DNA of 64,000 nt from contig NC_081415.1 in NCBI RefSeq assembly GCF_030272615.1, positions 420,786,257 to 420,850,256 on the forward strand, given 5' to 3'. Shown here one piece after another: positions 45,770-58,000 of this stretch (positions are counted from its first letter, which is position 1; every line of letters starts with the position of its first letter). The translations under genes and the position numbers were made by a program. This stretch comes from Cryptomeria japonica. Lineage: Eukaryota > Streptophyta > Pinopsida > Cupressales > Cupressaceae. Under the pieces are notes generated by a model. That model worked only from the letters and a program-made list of their open reading frames with translations, did not search any database and had not been told where the DNA came from.

Positions 45770-48700
45770 TACTCAAAAGTATCCTTTGCCAATGCCTTAG
45801 TGAAAATGTTTGCAACCTACTCCTTTGTAGAAATATACTCCAGTTTGACTTCCTTCTTTGCAACTTTCTCCATTAAAAAATGATATTTGATTGAGATATG
45901 TTTTGTTCTTGAATGCATTACCGGATTCTTTGAAATGTTTATAGCATTAGTATTATCACACATGATAGAAATAGCTTCATCATACACCACTTTGATATCT
46001 CTAAGATTCTATTTCATCCACATGACTTGAGTACAGCAAGATGTTGTTGCAATGTATTATGCTTTTGTAGTTGATAAAGATACTAAATCTTGCTTCTTTC
46101 TTAACCAAGAGACCAACCTGTCACCCAAGAAAAATGCACCATCACTAGTACTTTTCTCATCATCAATACTTTTAGCCCAATCAAAATTTGCATCATGTAT
46201 CATAGTTCAAAATTTGGAGTCCCTTTCAAATACCTAAAAATCCTCTTCTTAGCTTGTTCATGAGTTAGTTTGAGATTAGCCTGAAATATAGCAACCAAAC
46301 AAACAACTTGCATGAAATCCAGTCTAGAGGCAGTCAAATACAACAATCCTCCAATCATAGATCTGTACTTCTTATGATCAACATCTGGAGATACATTATA
46401 TTTTCTCAACTTATAGCCAACAACCAACGGGGTTGTAACAGGTTTACAATTCTCCATTTCAAATTTCCTTAGCATTTCTTTGACATATTTAGCTTGAGAA
46501 ATAAAAATTTCATTTTCCAATTCAGTAACTTGTAGACCTAGAAAGAAAGACAACTCACCAATCATTGACATCTTAAATTCCTTTTGCATTTCTTCTGCAA
46601 ACTCTACATAGATCATCACTTCCTCTAAATATAATATCATCAACATAGACAACAATCAACAACTTGATACCTTCAACTTTGAAATATAGATTGTTATCCG
46701 TAGTACCTTTCCTAAATTTTTGTTGTAACAAATACGTGTCCAATCTAGCATACCAATCTCTAGGAGCTTATTTGAGTCCATAGGACACTTTCTTCAATTT
46801 GAAAACCATATTCGATTCTTCTGACAATTTGAATCCATCTAGATACTCAATGTATATTTCTTCCTCAAGTTCTCCATTCTAAAAGGTTGACTTAACATCG
46901 ATCTGATACACCTTAAAGTTCTTATAAGCAAAGAAAGCAAGAAAAATCCTTATAGCTTTCATCTTAACTATTGGGGCAAAATTTTCTTCAAAATTAATAC
47001 CTTCAACTCGACAGTAGCCTTTACATACCAATCTCTCTTTGTTCCTTGTGACTTGTCCTTGTTCATTTAGCTTATTCGGGAACACCCATTAGTTCCTATC
47101 ACTTTTTTTCCACTGTTCTAGGTACTATTTCTCATGTCTAATTTTTTTGTATATGATTTAGTTCTTCTTCCATTTCTCTTTCCCAACTCTCTTCTTTGCT
47201 TTCTTCTTCATATGATTTAGTTCCCATCAGTGAAAGGAAACAGTAATTTTCTTGATCACTTGCTTCTGCAACTCTTAACCTTGTCTGAACTCCTTTGTTT
47301 TTATCTCCAATTATCTGATTTTCGGAATTGATTCTTTTGCACATATTTGGTTGGGGTTTTGATAACTTGCTCTGGTTCTTCTTCTTCCTCCTCTTCTTCT
47401 TGATTTGTCACTTTCTCTTTGCCATCTTTCGAATCACTCTTTTCTTTTGCAACAATCGAGATTATCTCAAAATTAGTTTCCTAAACAGGTTCAGCAACAA
47501 TTTGATCTCATACTTCACATACTTTCACATTTGTGCTTTCCACCATCTTGTTTAGTCTCTTGTTGTAACACTGGTAGGCATTGCTATTTGTAGCATATCC
47601 CAAAAATATCCCTTCATCTACTTTGGTATCAAACTTTCCAATATCTTCTTCATTTCTTCTGATGTAACACTTGCTCCCAAAGATTCTAAAATACTTCACA
47701 GGAGGAGGTCTCCATTCCACATCTCATAAGGTGTCTTAGTATGATTCACTCTTATTTGTACCTTGTAAGAATATACATGGAAATATGCATAGCTTCCTTC
47801 CAATACAAATTAGTCAAGTTAGCATCTTCCATCATAGTTCTAGCCATCTCAATAACAATCTTATTCTTCCTTTCTACTACTCCATTCTGTTGAGGGGTTC
47901 TTGGGGAATATAAATGCCTTCTAATTTCATGTTTTTCACATAAATCATCAAACTCATTTGAAATAAAGTATCCTCCTCTATCAGATCTCAAACACTTGAT
48001 TTTAGCATCTACTTGATTTTCAACCATTGGCTTGAACACAAACCTTTCAAAGCCTTCAGACTTTTCTTTCAAAAATGTAACCCGTCATCCTAGAATAATC
48101 ATCAATAAACAACATAAAATACATTTCTCCGTTGGGTCCTCTTGTCCTTGTAGGTCCACAAAGATTTGTATGAATCAGCTCCAAGAGTTTAGAAGTAGAA
48201 TACTCCTTGTTCTTGAAACTCCTCTTTGTTTGTTCTCTGAGTTGACATTCCCTGCACAAAGTATTAGTAGGTTTGACAATCCTTGGCAAATCTCTCACAA
48301 CTTTAGTATTGCAAATCTTTATCATGTTATCAAAGTTGACATATCTCATCCTTCTATGCCATAGCCATATTCATTTCTCTGAGTCAAAAAAACATTTGTT
48401 TCCATTTTTGTCCTTTATATAATAAACATTTTCACTTGTCCTAATTCCTTCTGCTACCAACTTTCTTATTTTTCCTTTTTCTAATTATACATTCAATATT
48501 GCTAAATACAACTTCATAACCTTTATTGCACATCTGACTAACACTCAATAAGTTGTCTCAAACCTTGAACATAATAAACATCATTAGTCTTATGATTACC
48601 ATCAATCGAGATAATTCCTATTCCACATATAGGTGCAGTCTCCTCTCCTACAAAATTTACTAATCCACCATCATACTTCTTAAGATTAATGAACTTGTCT

Positions 48701-48770
48701 TTGTCACCTATCATGTGATTTAAACATCCGAAGTCAACGATCCAAGCTTTTGGTTCCACCTTAGCATGAA
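45770..48770 (-). pseudogene. Copia protease, integrase, RT and RNase H
   Basis: Protease AWIVDFGCLNHMIGDKDKF (about 48750) has DFG where DSG is expected. Integrase (47752-48349): CRECQLREQTKRSF, LFIDDYSRMTGYIF, KCLRSDRGGYFISNEF and SPRTPQQNGVVERKNK. RT: GINFEENFAPIVKMKAIRI and VYQIDVKSTF (46879-47085), then SMIGELSFFLGLQVTE and KYRSMIGGLLYLTASR (46200-46655). RNase H remnants at 45770-46190 include EAISIMCDN and HSRTKHISIKYHFLMEK. Many frameshifts. Confidence 0.9.
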
Positions 48771-49830
48771 ATGTAATCTTCTCATCATTACTCTTTCCTT
48801 CCAGTCTTTTGGATATATCCTTATTTTTCTCCTTTATAGCCAAAAACAAGGATTCTTCATTCGACTCTTCACACTCTTCATCCTCTGACGAATGTGTCTC
48901 CATAGAACATAGTCCTTTCTTTCTTCTACCATATGTCTTCTTCTTGAAATCGTGTTTTCTATATCTACTCTTCTTCTCATCATCATCAGATTTCTTGTAA
49001 TCTTCTTTATATATACATTTAGAAGCATAATGACCAATTCTACCACAATTAAAGCATTTCAAGGGTAACTTACCTTTGTATTTTTCGGTACCTCTCTTCA
49101 ATATTCTTACAAAGTTTTCTTCAATCTCTTCCAGATTTTCATTTTCATCTGGTTCATCTTCTACTAGCCTTGAAACATTAAATGCAGCTTCCCTTTTTTT
49201 CTCTTTTTACTTCTTCCATCTCTGAAATCTCGATGGCAGATAGTGTTTCAATAAGCTGGTCAATTCAATACTTATCTAGATCATGAACTTCTTCTATAGC
49301 ACACTTCTTAGGTTTGTAGGATCTAGTCAGAGTTAACAAAATCTTCCTTATAACATCTCTCTTCTTCAAGATATCCACCAACAACTCTAACAACATCTGC
49401 AAACATCATTCACCATGTGTATGTAGTTCTCAACACCTTCATCTTCAACCATTCTTAGATGGTCATACTTCTACTTGAGATTCATCAACCTAGCTTGCTT
49501 TGTCTTAATATCTCCTTCATAGGCTTGACATAGTTTGTTCCAAATCTCTTTATGTTCTTTCAATCCCTTAACTTTGCCAAATACTACATCACTCAAGCAA
49601 CTGAATAATATTGTTGTAGCTTTCGCATTAGTCTCATGATTCTTGACTCCATCTAGGGTTTGAAGTCCATTCTATGGAAGTTTATAACCGGACTTGACAA
49701 TATCCCAAATTCCATTCTACAAAGTCTCTAAATAAGATTCCATCCTACCCTTCCAGTAAGAAAAATTTGAGTCATCAAACAACAAAGCCTTATTATGTAG
49801 TTCTTGTGTCATTTTGAATCTACCTCAAAC
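48771..49830 (-). pseudogene. Copia gag with zinc knuckle
   Basis: From about 49815: MTQELHNKALLFDDSNFSYW and GRMESYLETLQNGIWDIV, then the knuckle CFNCGRIGHYASKC near 49060. A Lys/Arg and Glu-rich stretch leads to protease. Several stops between 49110 and 49500. Confidence 0.85.
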
Positions 49831-49856
49831 GGTTAAGCTTTCCAGAGAGGAACCTT

Positions 49857-49868
49857 GCTCTAATACCA
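49857..49868 (-). other. Primer binding site of the copia element
   Basis: The minus strand reads TGGTATTAGAGC two bases inside the 5' LTR. This is the initiator-Met site with one C-to-T change. Confidence 0.85.
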
Positions 49869-49870
49869 AT

Positions 49871-51306
49871 TGATGAACCCAAGGCAGGATTGAGAGGGGG
49901 GGTGAATCACTCTAAAACTTCAAAACAAATTAATTATAAACAACATTCAACCATATAAAACAATACTAAAAAAAACTTACTAATCACCAACACAAGAACA
50001 CCAGAATTTATGTAAAAAAAACCCAAACTAGGAAAAACCACGATGAGAATCTAAATCACAGTATGAATAACAATGATTACAAAGTTTTACGCTCACTGCC
50101 AAGAAGCAACAAGACCTAATGGACTTGCAAAATTAAGGTGCTCAACCTTAGGCAAGATACAAGATAATGACTTGCTCCACTGAGGCTCATTGCTTTAGGG
50201 CAAGATACAGAAAATGCTGCTAGAAGGCTCGCTATCATTCAGCAACAGTAGAAATAGAAGAACTAATATGAGAAGGATCTCCTAAACATGAAATTGTCCT
50301 TGAACAAGATAATCAAATGACCAATATCATGACAAACATCTCTGAACATTGTCTTCCTGAATATATTACCTTCAATGCTCTTCACAATCTGACTCACACA
50401 TTCACAAACTCAAATCTGCTTGCATATCATTCGCATACACTACTCACCAATTCACACACATTCTACTCATTCCACTACTCAACTCATCCATCCGCACTCC
50501 TTAAATATGAAATAGAACATCAAAAACCTAATTGAGTGTTGGCCAAGATAGAATGAACATAATCGCACAAAATAACCCACCCGAACCAAAAAGACTCAAG
50601 GCAGTGCACTCTAAGAGAAAAAGGGGACCCAAATACATCATAAAACATCCTTCCAAGATGGATCCAATGATCCGTGCATGCTAATACATCCTCCAAGGTC
50701 GGCACCAAACGTAACGTGTAGAGAGGTATTAAAGCTTGTCAAACAGTCGATCAAAAAGATATCCACCATTGCAAAATATTTTATGCAGATCTCCACACAC
50801 CAAAGTGAGACTTATAACAATATCCCAACTTGTCATCCAAAGCATATCCAAATCAAAAATGTGATCTAAATAAGATAAACCAATCGGACACACCGAACCA
50901 CAACATAATTGAATATACCACACTCAAATCAACATAACTCACTTGCGAAACACAAACACCACAAGAGAATCATATTGAGAATACTATAAGAATCATATAA
51001 CCACATCCTCAGAACCGCAACAAAAGCTTCAACATATCCGAAGGCCACCGAAGACTTTCCAGACTAGCTGACAAACACTTTACCTGTCAGAAAGCAGTAA
51101 CAATTGTCTTCTGCAAACCACGAACTAGAAAACCAAACCAAACTATCAATGAGACATTAAAACTATTTCCTACATATTGCCACAACCAACACCAACAGAT
51201 TTCCACCAACTGCAATACCAATACAAGATACATTCGAGCCAAAATCCATTCGAACAACCAAGTTTGACATCAATGACAACATCAATGCAAACTCATAATT
51301 CCAACA
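49871..51306 (-). repeat. 5' LTR of the copia element
   Basis: On the plus strand TGATGAACCC.. to ..ATTCCAACA, 1436 bases against 1388 in the other LTR, with many scattered differences. Confidence 0.92.
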
Positions 51307-51330
51307 AAAAGAATATTAAGTGGTTGATAC

Positions 51331-52495
51331 CAGAGAAACAAGAATCGTCTGGACTCACCCAAACTCGGCGAGTCCGAGTCAAAGTCATGCCTCCCGAGTT
51401 TGCAAAGCTCAGACTCGGACTCGGACTCGGCCAAGTCCAAAAGGCAAAATCGCCAGACTCGCCGAGTTGGCGAGTTTGGCCTAAAATCGCCAAACTCGGC
51501 GAGTCCAGTGCTTGAAACTCGGCCACCGGCTAGGTTAAATAAAATGACAAAAAAAAATATTTTTATTTTATTTTTTAAATGAATGATCTCGTCTTTGTTC
51601 ACTACAACCTTCGCCCGAGAATGAAAAAAATTAGGGTTACAACATGTCAGCCAATAGAAAAATAACACCCGATGCCTTTATTAAATAATGAAAGTATTTT
51701 TGGCCTCGCGGGGTGCTGTCCCTCGACCCCGCGCTGTATCGCGACAGGGACCGCACAAGGGGCGCTGCCCCAAAACCCCCGTCGAAAAATATTGGGGGAA
51801 ACTGCATCGATAGAAGTAGGGAAAATTTAACCTCCAAATCTGACACTAATTGGATTGACCAGGTAGATATAGAGGCTGAGACTGTAGCCATGGCAAAGGA
51901 GGAGCGGAGAGCACGAGCAGAGACAGGAGATTCAGAGGCAGATAGTGACACAAATGTTCCTGATGTTGGTGAGCATGGCATGGTGTCACGAGGAGCAGCT
52001 ATGGTTGTCGAATCATCGAAGACCTACCTTAGATGCCTTTGCAAGGGGCTAGGGCCGGAGGGTGCAGGCTCCTCTGAGCCATAGGCTTGTATTTGTATTT
52101 ACCTTTGGTATTTGTATGGAACATTTGATGATGATCATATGATGACATGGATTTTTTATTCCATGAGTTTTGTAATATTGTACACATTTGACAATATTTA
52201 TATATCTATGTTTGTTATTTCCTTCAACTACAATTTGCGTTTATGCTTATGTGATTGATGTATACTTGTGTATGTAATCGACTGAACCGAGTTTGATGAT
52301 ATTGTTGTGTCTTTAAGGTGTATTCAATAAAGGGTGCATGAAACAAGTTTTAAATCTTTAAAAATCTCTAAATTTCTTGAGTTTTTCACTTTCTCAAGTC
52401 CAGCCGAGTCTGACTCCGACTTTGACTCCGAGTCTCGAGTCTGAGTCCAAGTCGGCCTTGCCGAGTCCGTGCCGAGTCCGAGTCCCGTTTCTTTG
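51331..52495 (+). mobile_element. hAT DNA transposon, internally deleted
   Basis: An 8-bp target duplication GTTGATAC (51323-51330 and 52496-52503) flanks inverted termini CAGAGAAAC and CAAAGAAAC. Subterminal zones at both ends are packed with ACTCGG/CGAGTCCGAGTC words, about ten on each side, in inverted arrangement. The middle keeps a G-rich hairpin-prone stretch (51710-51800) and the last transposase exon. Too short to be autonomous. Confidence 0.93.
51840..52084 (+). pseudogene. hAT transposase C-terminal exon remnant
   Basis: Open frame with NWIDQVDIEAETVAMAKEER then RARAETGDSEADSD, acidic, ending in TAG/GCC-rich sequence. It sits at the 3' end of the hAT element, where the transposase C-terminus is expected. 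The catalytic domain and dimerisation region are deleted. The assignment rests on position and general character, not on a conserved motif. Confidence 0.5.
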
Positions 52496-52503
52496 GTTGA
52501 TAC

Positions 52504-55073
52504 ACATTTTACAAGCAACGCATATGTTATGAAAGGTAGCTCCCATTTTTAAGTTGACTATGATTAAACACAACAATTAAGTGGAGTGATTATTATGTTA
52601 GTGATTGATAAAAAGAAAGGGTGCGATTGACAAGGAAGATAGTAATTTGATTTGAAAGAGGATGTTTATGGGAGGACATCTCTTCAATTCAAAGAGTAAG
52701 ACTCTTGGAATTAAAGGCGTATATATGAAAATTGGAAATGGAGAAGTGGGGGAAGATAGAGGACTTTTATTGATTATTTTCCAAATTTTGGATTATGTAT
52801 TATTTACATCATAGCAAGCTATTAAGACAGTAAGCGGACTACTAAGACAGTAAGCGGAGTTGGTATATCCACCATTCTACTAAGTCACTCGTGCATGAAA
52901 CTAAGGAGCGATAATCAGAGATAGCGTCCATCATTCTCACAGGGACCTAAGGATCGAAATCAGACACAGTGAATCGACAGAGGCATATCTATTCGTCCAC
53001 CCATCGCATGATAAAGAGAGACCAATCAAACATAGCAATCGAATCATTAAAAAATCAAAGGCACATTTTGTATCAACTCCAAAGGGAGTAAACAAAGCAA
53101 TGATAATATAATTCTGCATTTACATGTATACTAGTGCACATTGGAGTTACACTTGATTTAAACATCAATCCCTCTAGGAATATTATAATCAGAAATTCAA
53201 ACAATACTATCGATTGATAATTAAGAACTCCATCTGTACATACAACAGACCACATCTTGTTCAAAGTCAATTCTACATCATTAACCAATTTGTAAGAATC
53301 ATAGATATAATCATATGTCAAGCCATCAATGAGGGACATTACAAGATGGGGAAAACTTATATCTCTTATTTATTCAATCTTGGATCTGCTCATTTGAGCA
53401 ATTGCCTTCTTTGGCATAATTGGTTGCACAAGCATACAGAGAGATCAAAGACAACACCTTTGTTACAAGCATATAAGTATAAAGCAGGAACAACGTCCAT
53501 CCATATCGCAGGAGCACAATGATCAGGATCAGACACGACGACATATTGAGGCATAGCCCCACCTTCAATCATCGTAGGGTATAATAAGAACAAATCAGGC
53601 ATTGTGAACTTAAGATTAAAATATTACATCAGATATAGCAACTCAATCACTATGAGCAGTCATAAGACAAGATCATACCATATATCCCATTGGCAAATCA
53701 GAGAAAGCTATCAAGATAAGTTCTACCTTCCAAAATATTCTTAGAATTTTAAGTTAAATTTTATAATAGAATGTCTTCAGATTTAATAAAATTATATTTA
53801 TAAATGTATTACAATTCTCATCTTAGGTTGGAATTGTTGTCTCATGACTAAATTAAAGTAAATCCCAAAGGGGGCATTACAGATGATATGTTTGAACAAG
53901 AATCATAAATAAAAAATGATTAGCCCAATTATGCATAAAATAATTTTCTTTCAATAATTTGAATGCGAGACTGTATTACTGTTGCATCATGTGAATTCTA
54001 TTTAATGAAGTGCAGATATGTTGTTTCAACAACATGATCAAAAGTTACATTCAAAAAATAGAAGATAGCTACCAACCAGTTACACATCCACATTGCACTA
54101 GAACCCAAAGCTTAATGAGCCATCGATATTCACCCTGCTGCAAAATGCAAGCTTTGTGTGATAGCATCAATCAAAAGCACCTGATAACTTCCCTAGAACT
54201 TGTGATATGCATATTTATGAAAAATCTATTTCAAAATACAATTGATTTTGTCTGTTGCTTCATAATTACGCGTTTGCACTTTTCACACTAAAGCATAATT
54301 CAATGTTCAGTTGGTATTGTGGCAACAACGTTCTGTCTCAAAGATTTTGAATCCACTCTAGTGGGTTTCATGCATTATGATCCACGTGTTCTCAGTTAGT
54401 AATGGCAACCTCCTTCATAAATATAATTTACATTTGAGTGTGATGTGTAACATAAGATGCCTAAAATCCCTTGGACAACAATTCCAGTAGCTAAAAGATA
54501 TTCTTTAAAAAGAATTCAGTTTTCCAATTTTCTTTTTGCAATCTCAGTTTTGAGAAAATAAAGTAAATAATAATGATATTTAAATTGGTGAAAGCATGAA
54601 ACCAAAAAGCGTCAAATTTAATAGCAAAGAAAAGTTATTTACTCTTTCACTTCAAATTTAGGTATTTGATTATCTAATGACAAACCACAAGGGATCCTCG
54701 TGTTTTGGTAAAAATTATCTTTCAAAAATTGCAAGAAATAGTTACTTCGTACAAACCAAGAGAACTTGAGGTCTTGGAGCTGTGGTAAGAGTTGACCTAT
54801 CTAAGCTTTAAGATACTAGATTTGTGAAATGCTCAATAGTCCACCAGAGATTACTGTAACTGGAAAATATCGACTCCATATTGTCAAAATCTTAGTAAAA
54901 AGAAAAAAGATAAGTATAGAATTTTTTGAGAATGGTATTTACATTGAACCTTGCCGAAACAAAGTGAATATAGTAACCAAAAAACAATTGAGTAGTTGAG
55001 AAATATCACCCAGGAAAGATCATTCATATTCCAAATACTGTGATTTCCCACCTTCAAGTCAGCTATTCTGTTT
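52504..55073. other. Intergenic, including probable 3' UTR of the DUF155 gene
   Basis: AT-rich, with no supported gene or repeat terminus. Short open frames at 53070-53600 have no recognisable motifs. Confidence 0.4.
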
Positions 55074-58000
55074 CTAAAAGTTAGAAAAATGATTTATCCC
55101 TGTGTTTCGAATGATATCATAGAGACCAATCATTATCTCTGTACTTATTAAAATTATGATAAGCCACTCCAAAGCATCGGATTTTCTATTCTGCAGTATC
55201 TCCAAAAAGAAGCGGACGTTATGCTGCACAACAGGACCATATAAGGACGTTATTGCCTTGAAAGTTTTGATCTCTTCCACAAAACACACAAAGCAAGAAG
55301 AGTCTATATAGCAAGAAAAACTTCTTGAGCAAAACACACCTCTACAAACTTCAGTTTGTAATCGAGACTCCCAAATCGCTGTTGCAATTCATATTCATCT
55401 CGAAGATACTCCCAAATTTGTGCATATTTTGCATTTTTCCAAGCAACGTCTGACCTGAAATTATTACATAGAAATGACTTTAAGTACACTAGCAACTACC
55501 CTTAGCAACAGAACTGTTGAGAATGTAAAATTAGCCTTCAAATCAAATTTAGCATGCTATTTGCTTAAGGCGAAAATGCACGCCAAGCAATGTCAGAACA
55601 TTAGTATGGGAAATTGTCTCCAAACAATTGAAAATTGAAACAAGCATGCAGTTACTATTGAATCAACTATCATTTTTTCTTTTGTGGCCAGCAAATGAAT
55701 ATGAGTCACCAATCAAAAGTCCCAAAACATACAGTGTCCAATTACCAACCTGGTAGACTATTCTAGATTTTAAACATTGTATTCTTTTCATTTACTGATA
55801 TCCGGCATAAAGAATAAAGACTGTGGTCAAGAAAGTTGTGCAGAATCCACACTGATAATAAGAATACAATAAAATCACTTTTACTGTCAAACAACTACTG
55901 AGTGGCACGACTTGAGAAAACACAATAGCATTTAGGAACTTTCTTTTTAGTCCATTTTCATTAACCAAAAACTTTGGGTGAAGAGGGGTGCAAAACCCTT
56001 ACGATTTGTCATAGAAATAGTCAATCTCAAATGAGAAGTGAAGAATGATAAGATGTATGAACCACAATTCATGCAAGTTTTGCCTATTGTTCTCAACACT
56101 ATGGAGACAGCTAGTATGCTTCTTCAGGGTACTTTTGCTTCGGCTATTCCTGGTCAACCTTATACCTTGAGCAGTGATTTCTTGTTCCTTTTTTGGCAAT
56201 TTCAAGCTCTTTAATTTACTTTTTAAATGATTTTAGTGATTTTTCAGTAATATCCTTGCCTCTTAATCCAAAGCTGAGAAAGGAATGTTTGTGACCACAG
56301 CAAGAGCATCTTGTATGCTTCTTCAGGGTACTTTTGCTTCGGCTATTCCTGGTCAACCTCATACCTTGAGCAGTGATTTCTTGTTCCTTTATTGGCAATT
56401 TCAAGCTCTTTAATTTAAATTTAAATGATTTTAGTGATTTTTCAGTAATATCCTTGCCTCTTAATCCAAAGCTGAGAAAGGAATGTTTGTTCCTGTTTTG
56501 GCAATTTCAAGCTCTTTAATTTAATTTTTAAATGATTTTAGTGATTTTTCAGTAATATCCTTGCCTCTTAATGCAAAGCTGAGAAAGGAATGTTTGTGAC
56601 CACAGCAAGAGCATCATGTCACTGCTTGTGTAAGTTTTGAAAATAATTAATTTGTTTAATCAGAGGAAGGTTACTACATCTTAGTGCTCAAGCAAAATTT
56701 GCTTATTCTGAGAAACAATACTGCCTTCTTATTGCTCCGCTGGATCAACCGATATAGAACAAATTTTATAAAGATTTTCCCGTAAGGACTCAATTCTCAA
56801 GAAGAAGCCAAAAATCAAAGCACAAGCATGCAGACTAGAAACACTTCAACCATGATATGCTATCTTACACTAAATTCCTGGGATGGAGACTGGATGTAGA
56901 TTGGAGAGGACGGGACACATTTCCAAAACAAATTTTTTGGGGGGAGGTCATTTTTTAGGGGATGGCCATTAAAAAATAGGGAAATTTTCAAAAATATAGG
57001 AAATTTCAAATATTCATATGATAACATTGATAAGACATTCATTATATACATTACAGAACCTTAGTACATAACATTAGAGTCGTATTAAGATTTCACATGA
57101 GACTCAACCAACAAATTAACAAAATTTAATTGCTTTTATTGTCAATGTGCATATAAATTACAGAAAAATGCCCAAAAACTGCAAGTTTGAACTACACAAT
57201 TACAAATACATAGAAAATATGCTGCTGCCAGTACACTGCATCAAAATCAGAGTTTAAATCTAAAGGGCTGCCTCATCCAATGGAATCCCAACCTATACCT
57301 AATGTGCCACCTCATCAACCTATGTGGCATCTTGAGGATCAACATCACAACATGCAGCTGAAGTGTGTCAATCTTGAAGCTGCAAGGCACTATGCATGGC
57401 CACCAACTTCTCCAATTAGATCACGATTTCAGATGGTTAAGGAAATCATTTTGACATTGGAATCTTGAGTTTAAAAATGCTAATTTATTCATTGTCATGC
57501 CCAATGAAGACAACTGCCCACATCTAAAGATAACATCTCTGTTTCAGACACGGTTTTGCAAAATAGCAGCTTTCGTTTTTCACTTCTTTATTTTCAATTG
57601 CAAGGAAACTAGTAAATATACATCACTTTACATTATGTATGGACATTGCTTAAGTCCAAAGACATGTGTGCCCTAGAAAGTATTTTCAGACATCCTCTGA
57701 TGGGAAGAACACGGAGACATCATGTACACCACACACAATATTTTCAAAGGTCGGTATGCCTGCATTATGAGAATATTTAAAAATATATCTAGACTTATGA
57801 ACTTTCTATATTAAGGACATACACCAAATTTAGAAATTTGTGTTGTAATTTTGCATGTGTTTTCTCAGATGCTAGAAATTAATGTTGAATCATGCCCTGA
57901 TTGAAGTGCTCTACATGAGGAAAATTTTAAATTCACTATGAACAGTAGTTGTAACTTGTACCCCATATGGACAAATTGCTTTCACCATAATATATATGGG

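Larger units (their letters stand above)
44098..51306 (-). mobile_element. Full-length Ty1/copia element, decayed
   Basis: 7.2 kb with LTRs at both ends, a Met-type primer site, a polypurine tract and a perfect 5-bp target duplication AAAAG (44093-44097 and 51307-51311). The order gag, protease, integrase, RT, RNase H is that of copia. Multiple stops and shifts in every domain indicate an old insertion. Confidence 0.95.

Noticed and set aside
51293-51668. Minus-strand frames over the hAT left end
   Set aside because: Ser/Asp/Glu-rich translation is produced by the GAGTCC words, not by a gene.
53070-53602. Minus-strand frames with protein-like stretches
   Set aside because: No motif, no splice signals forming a gene, and overlapping frames in both strands; no support.
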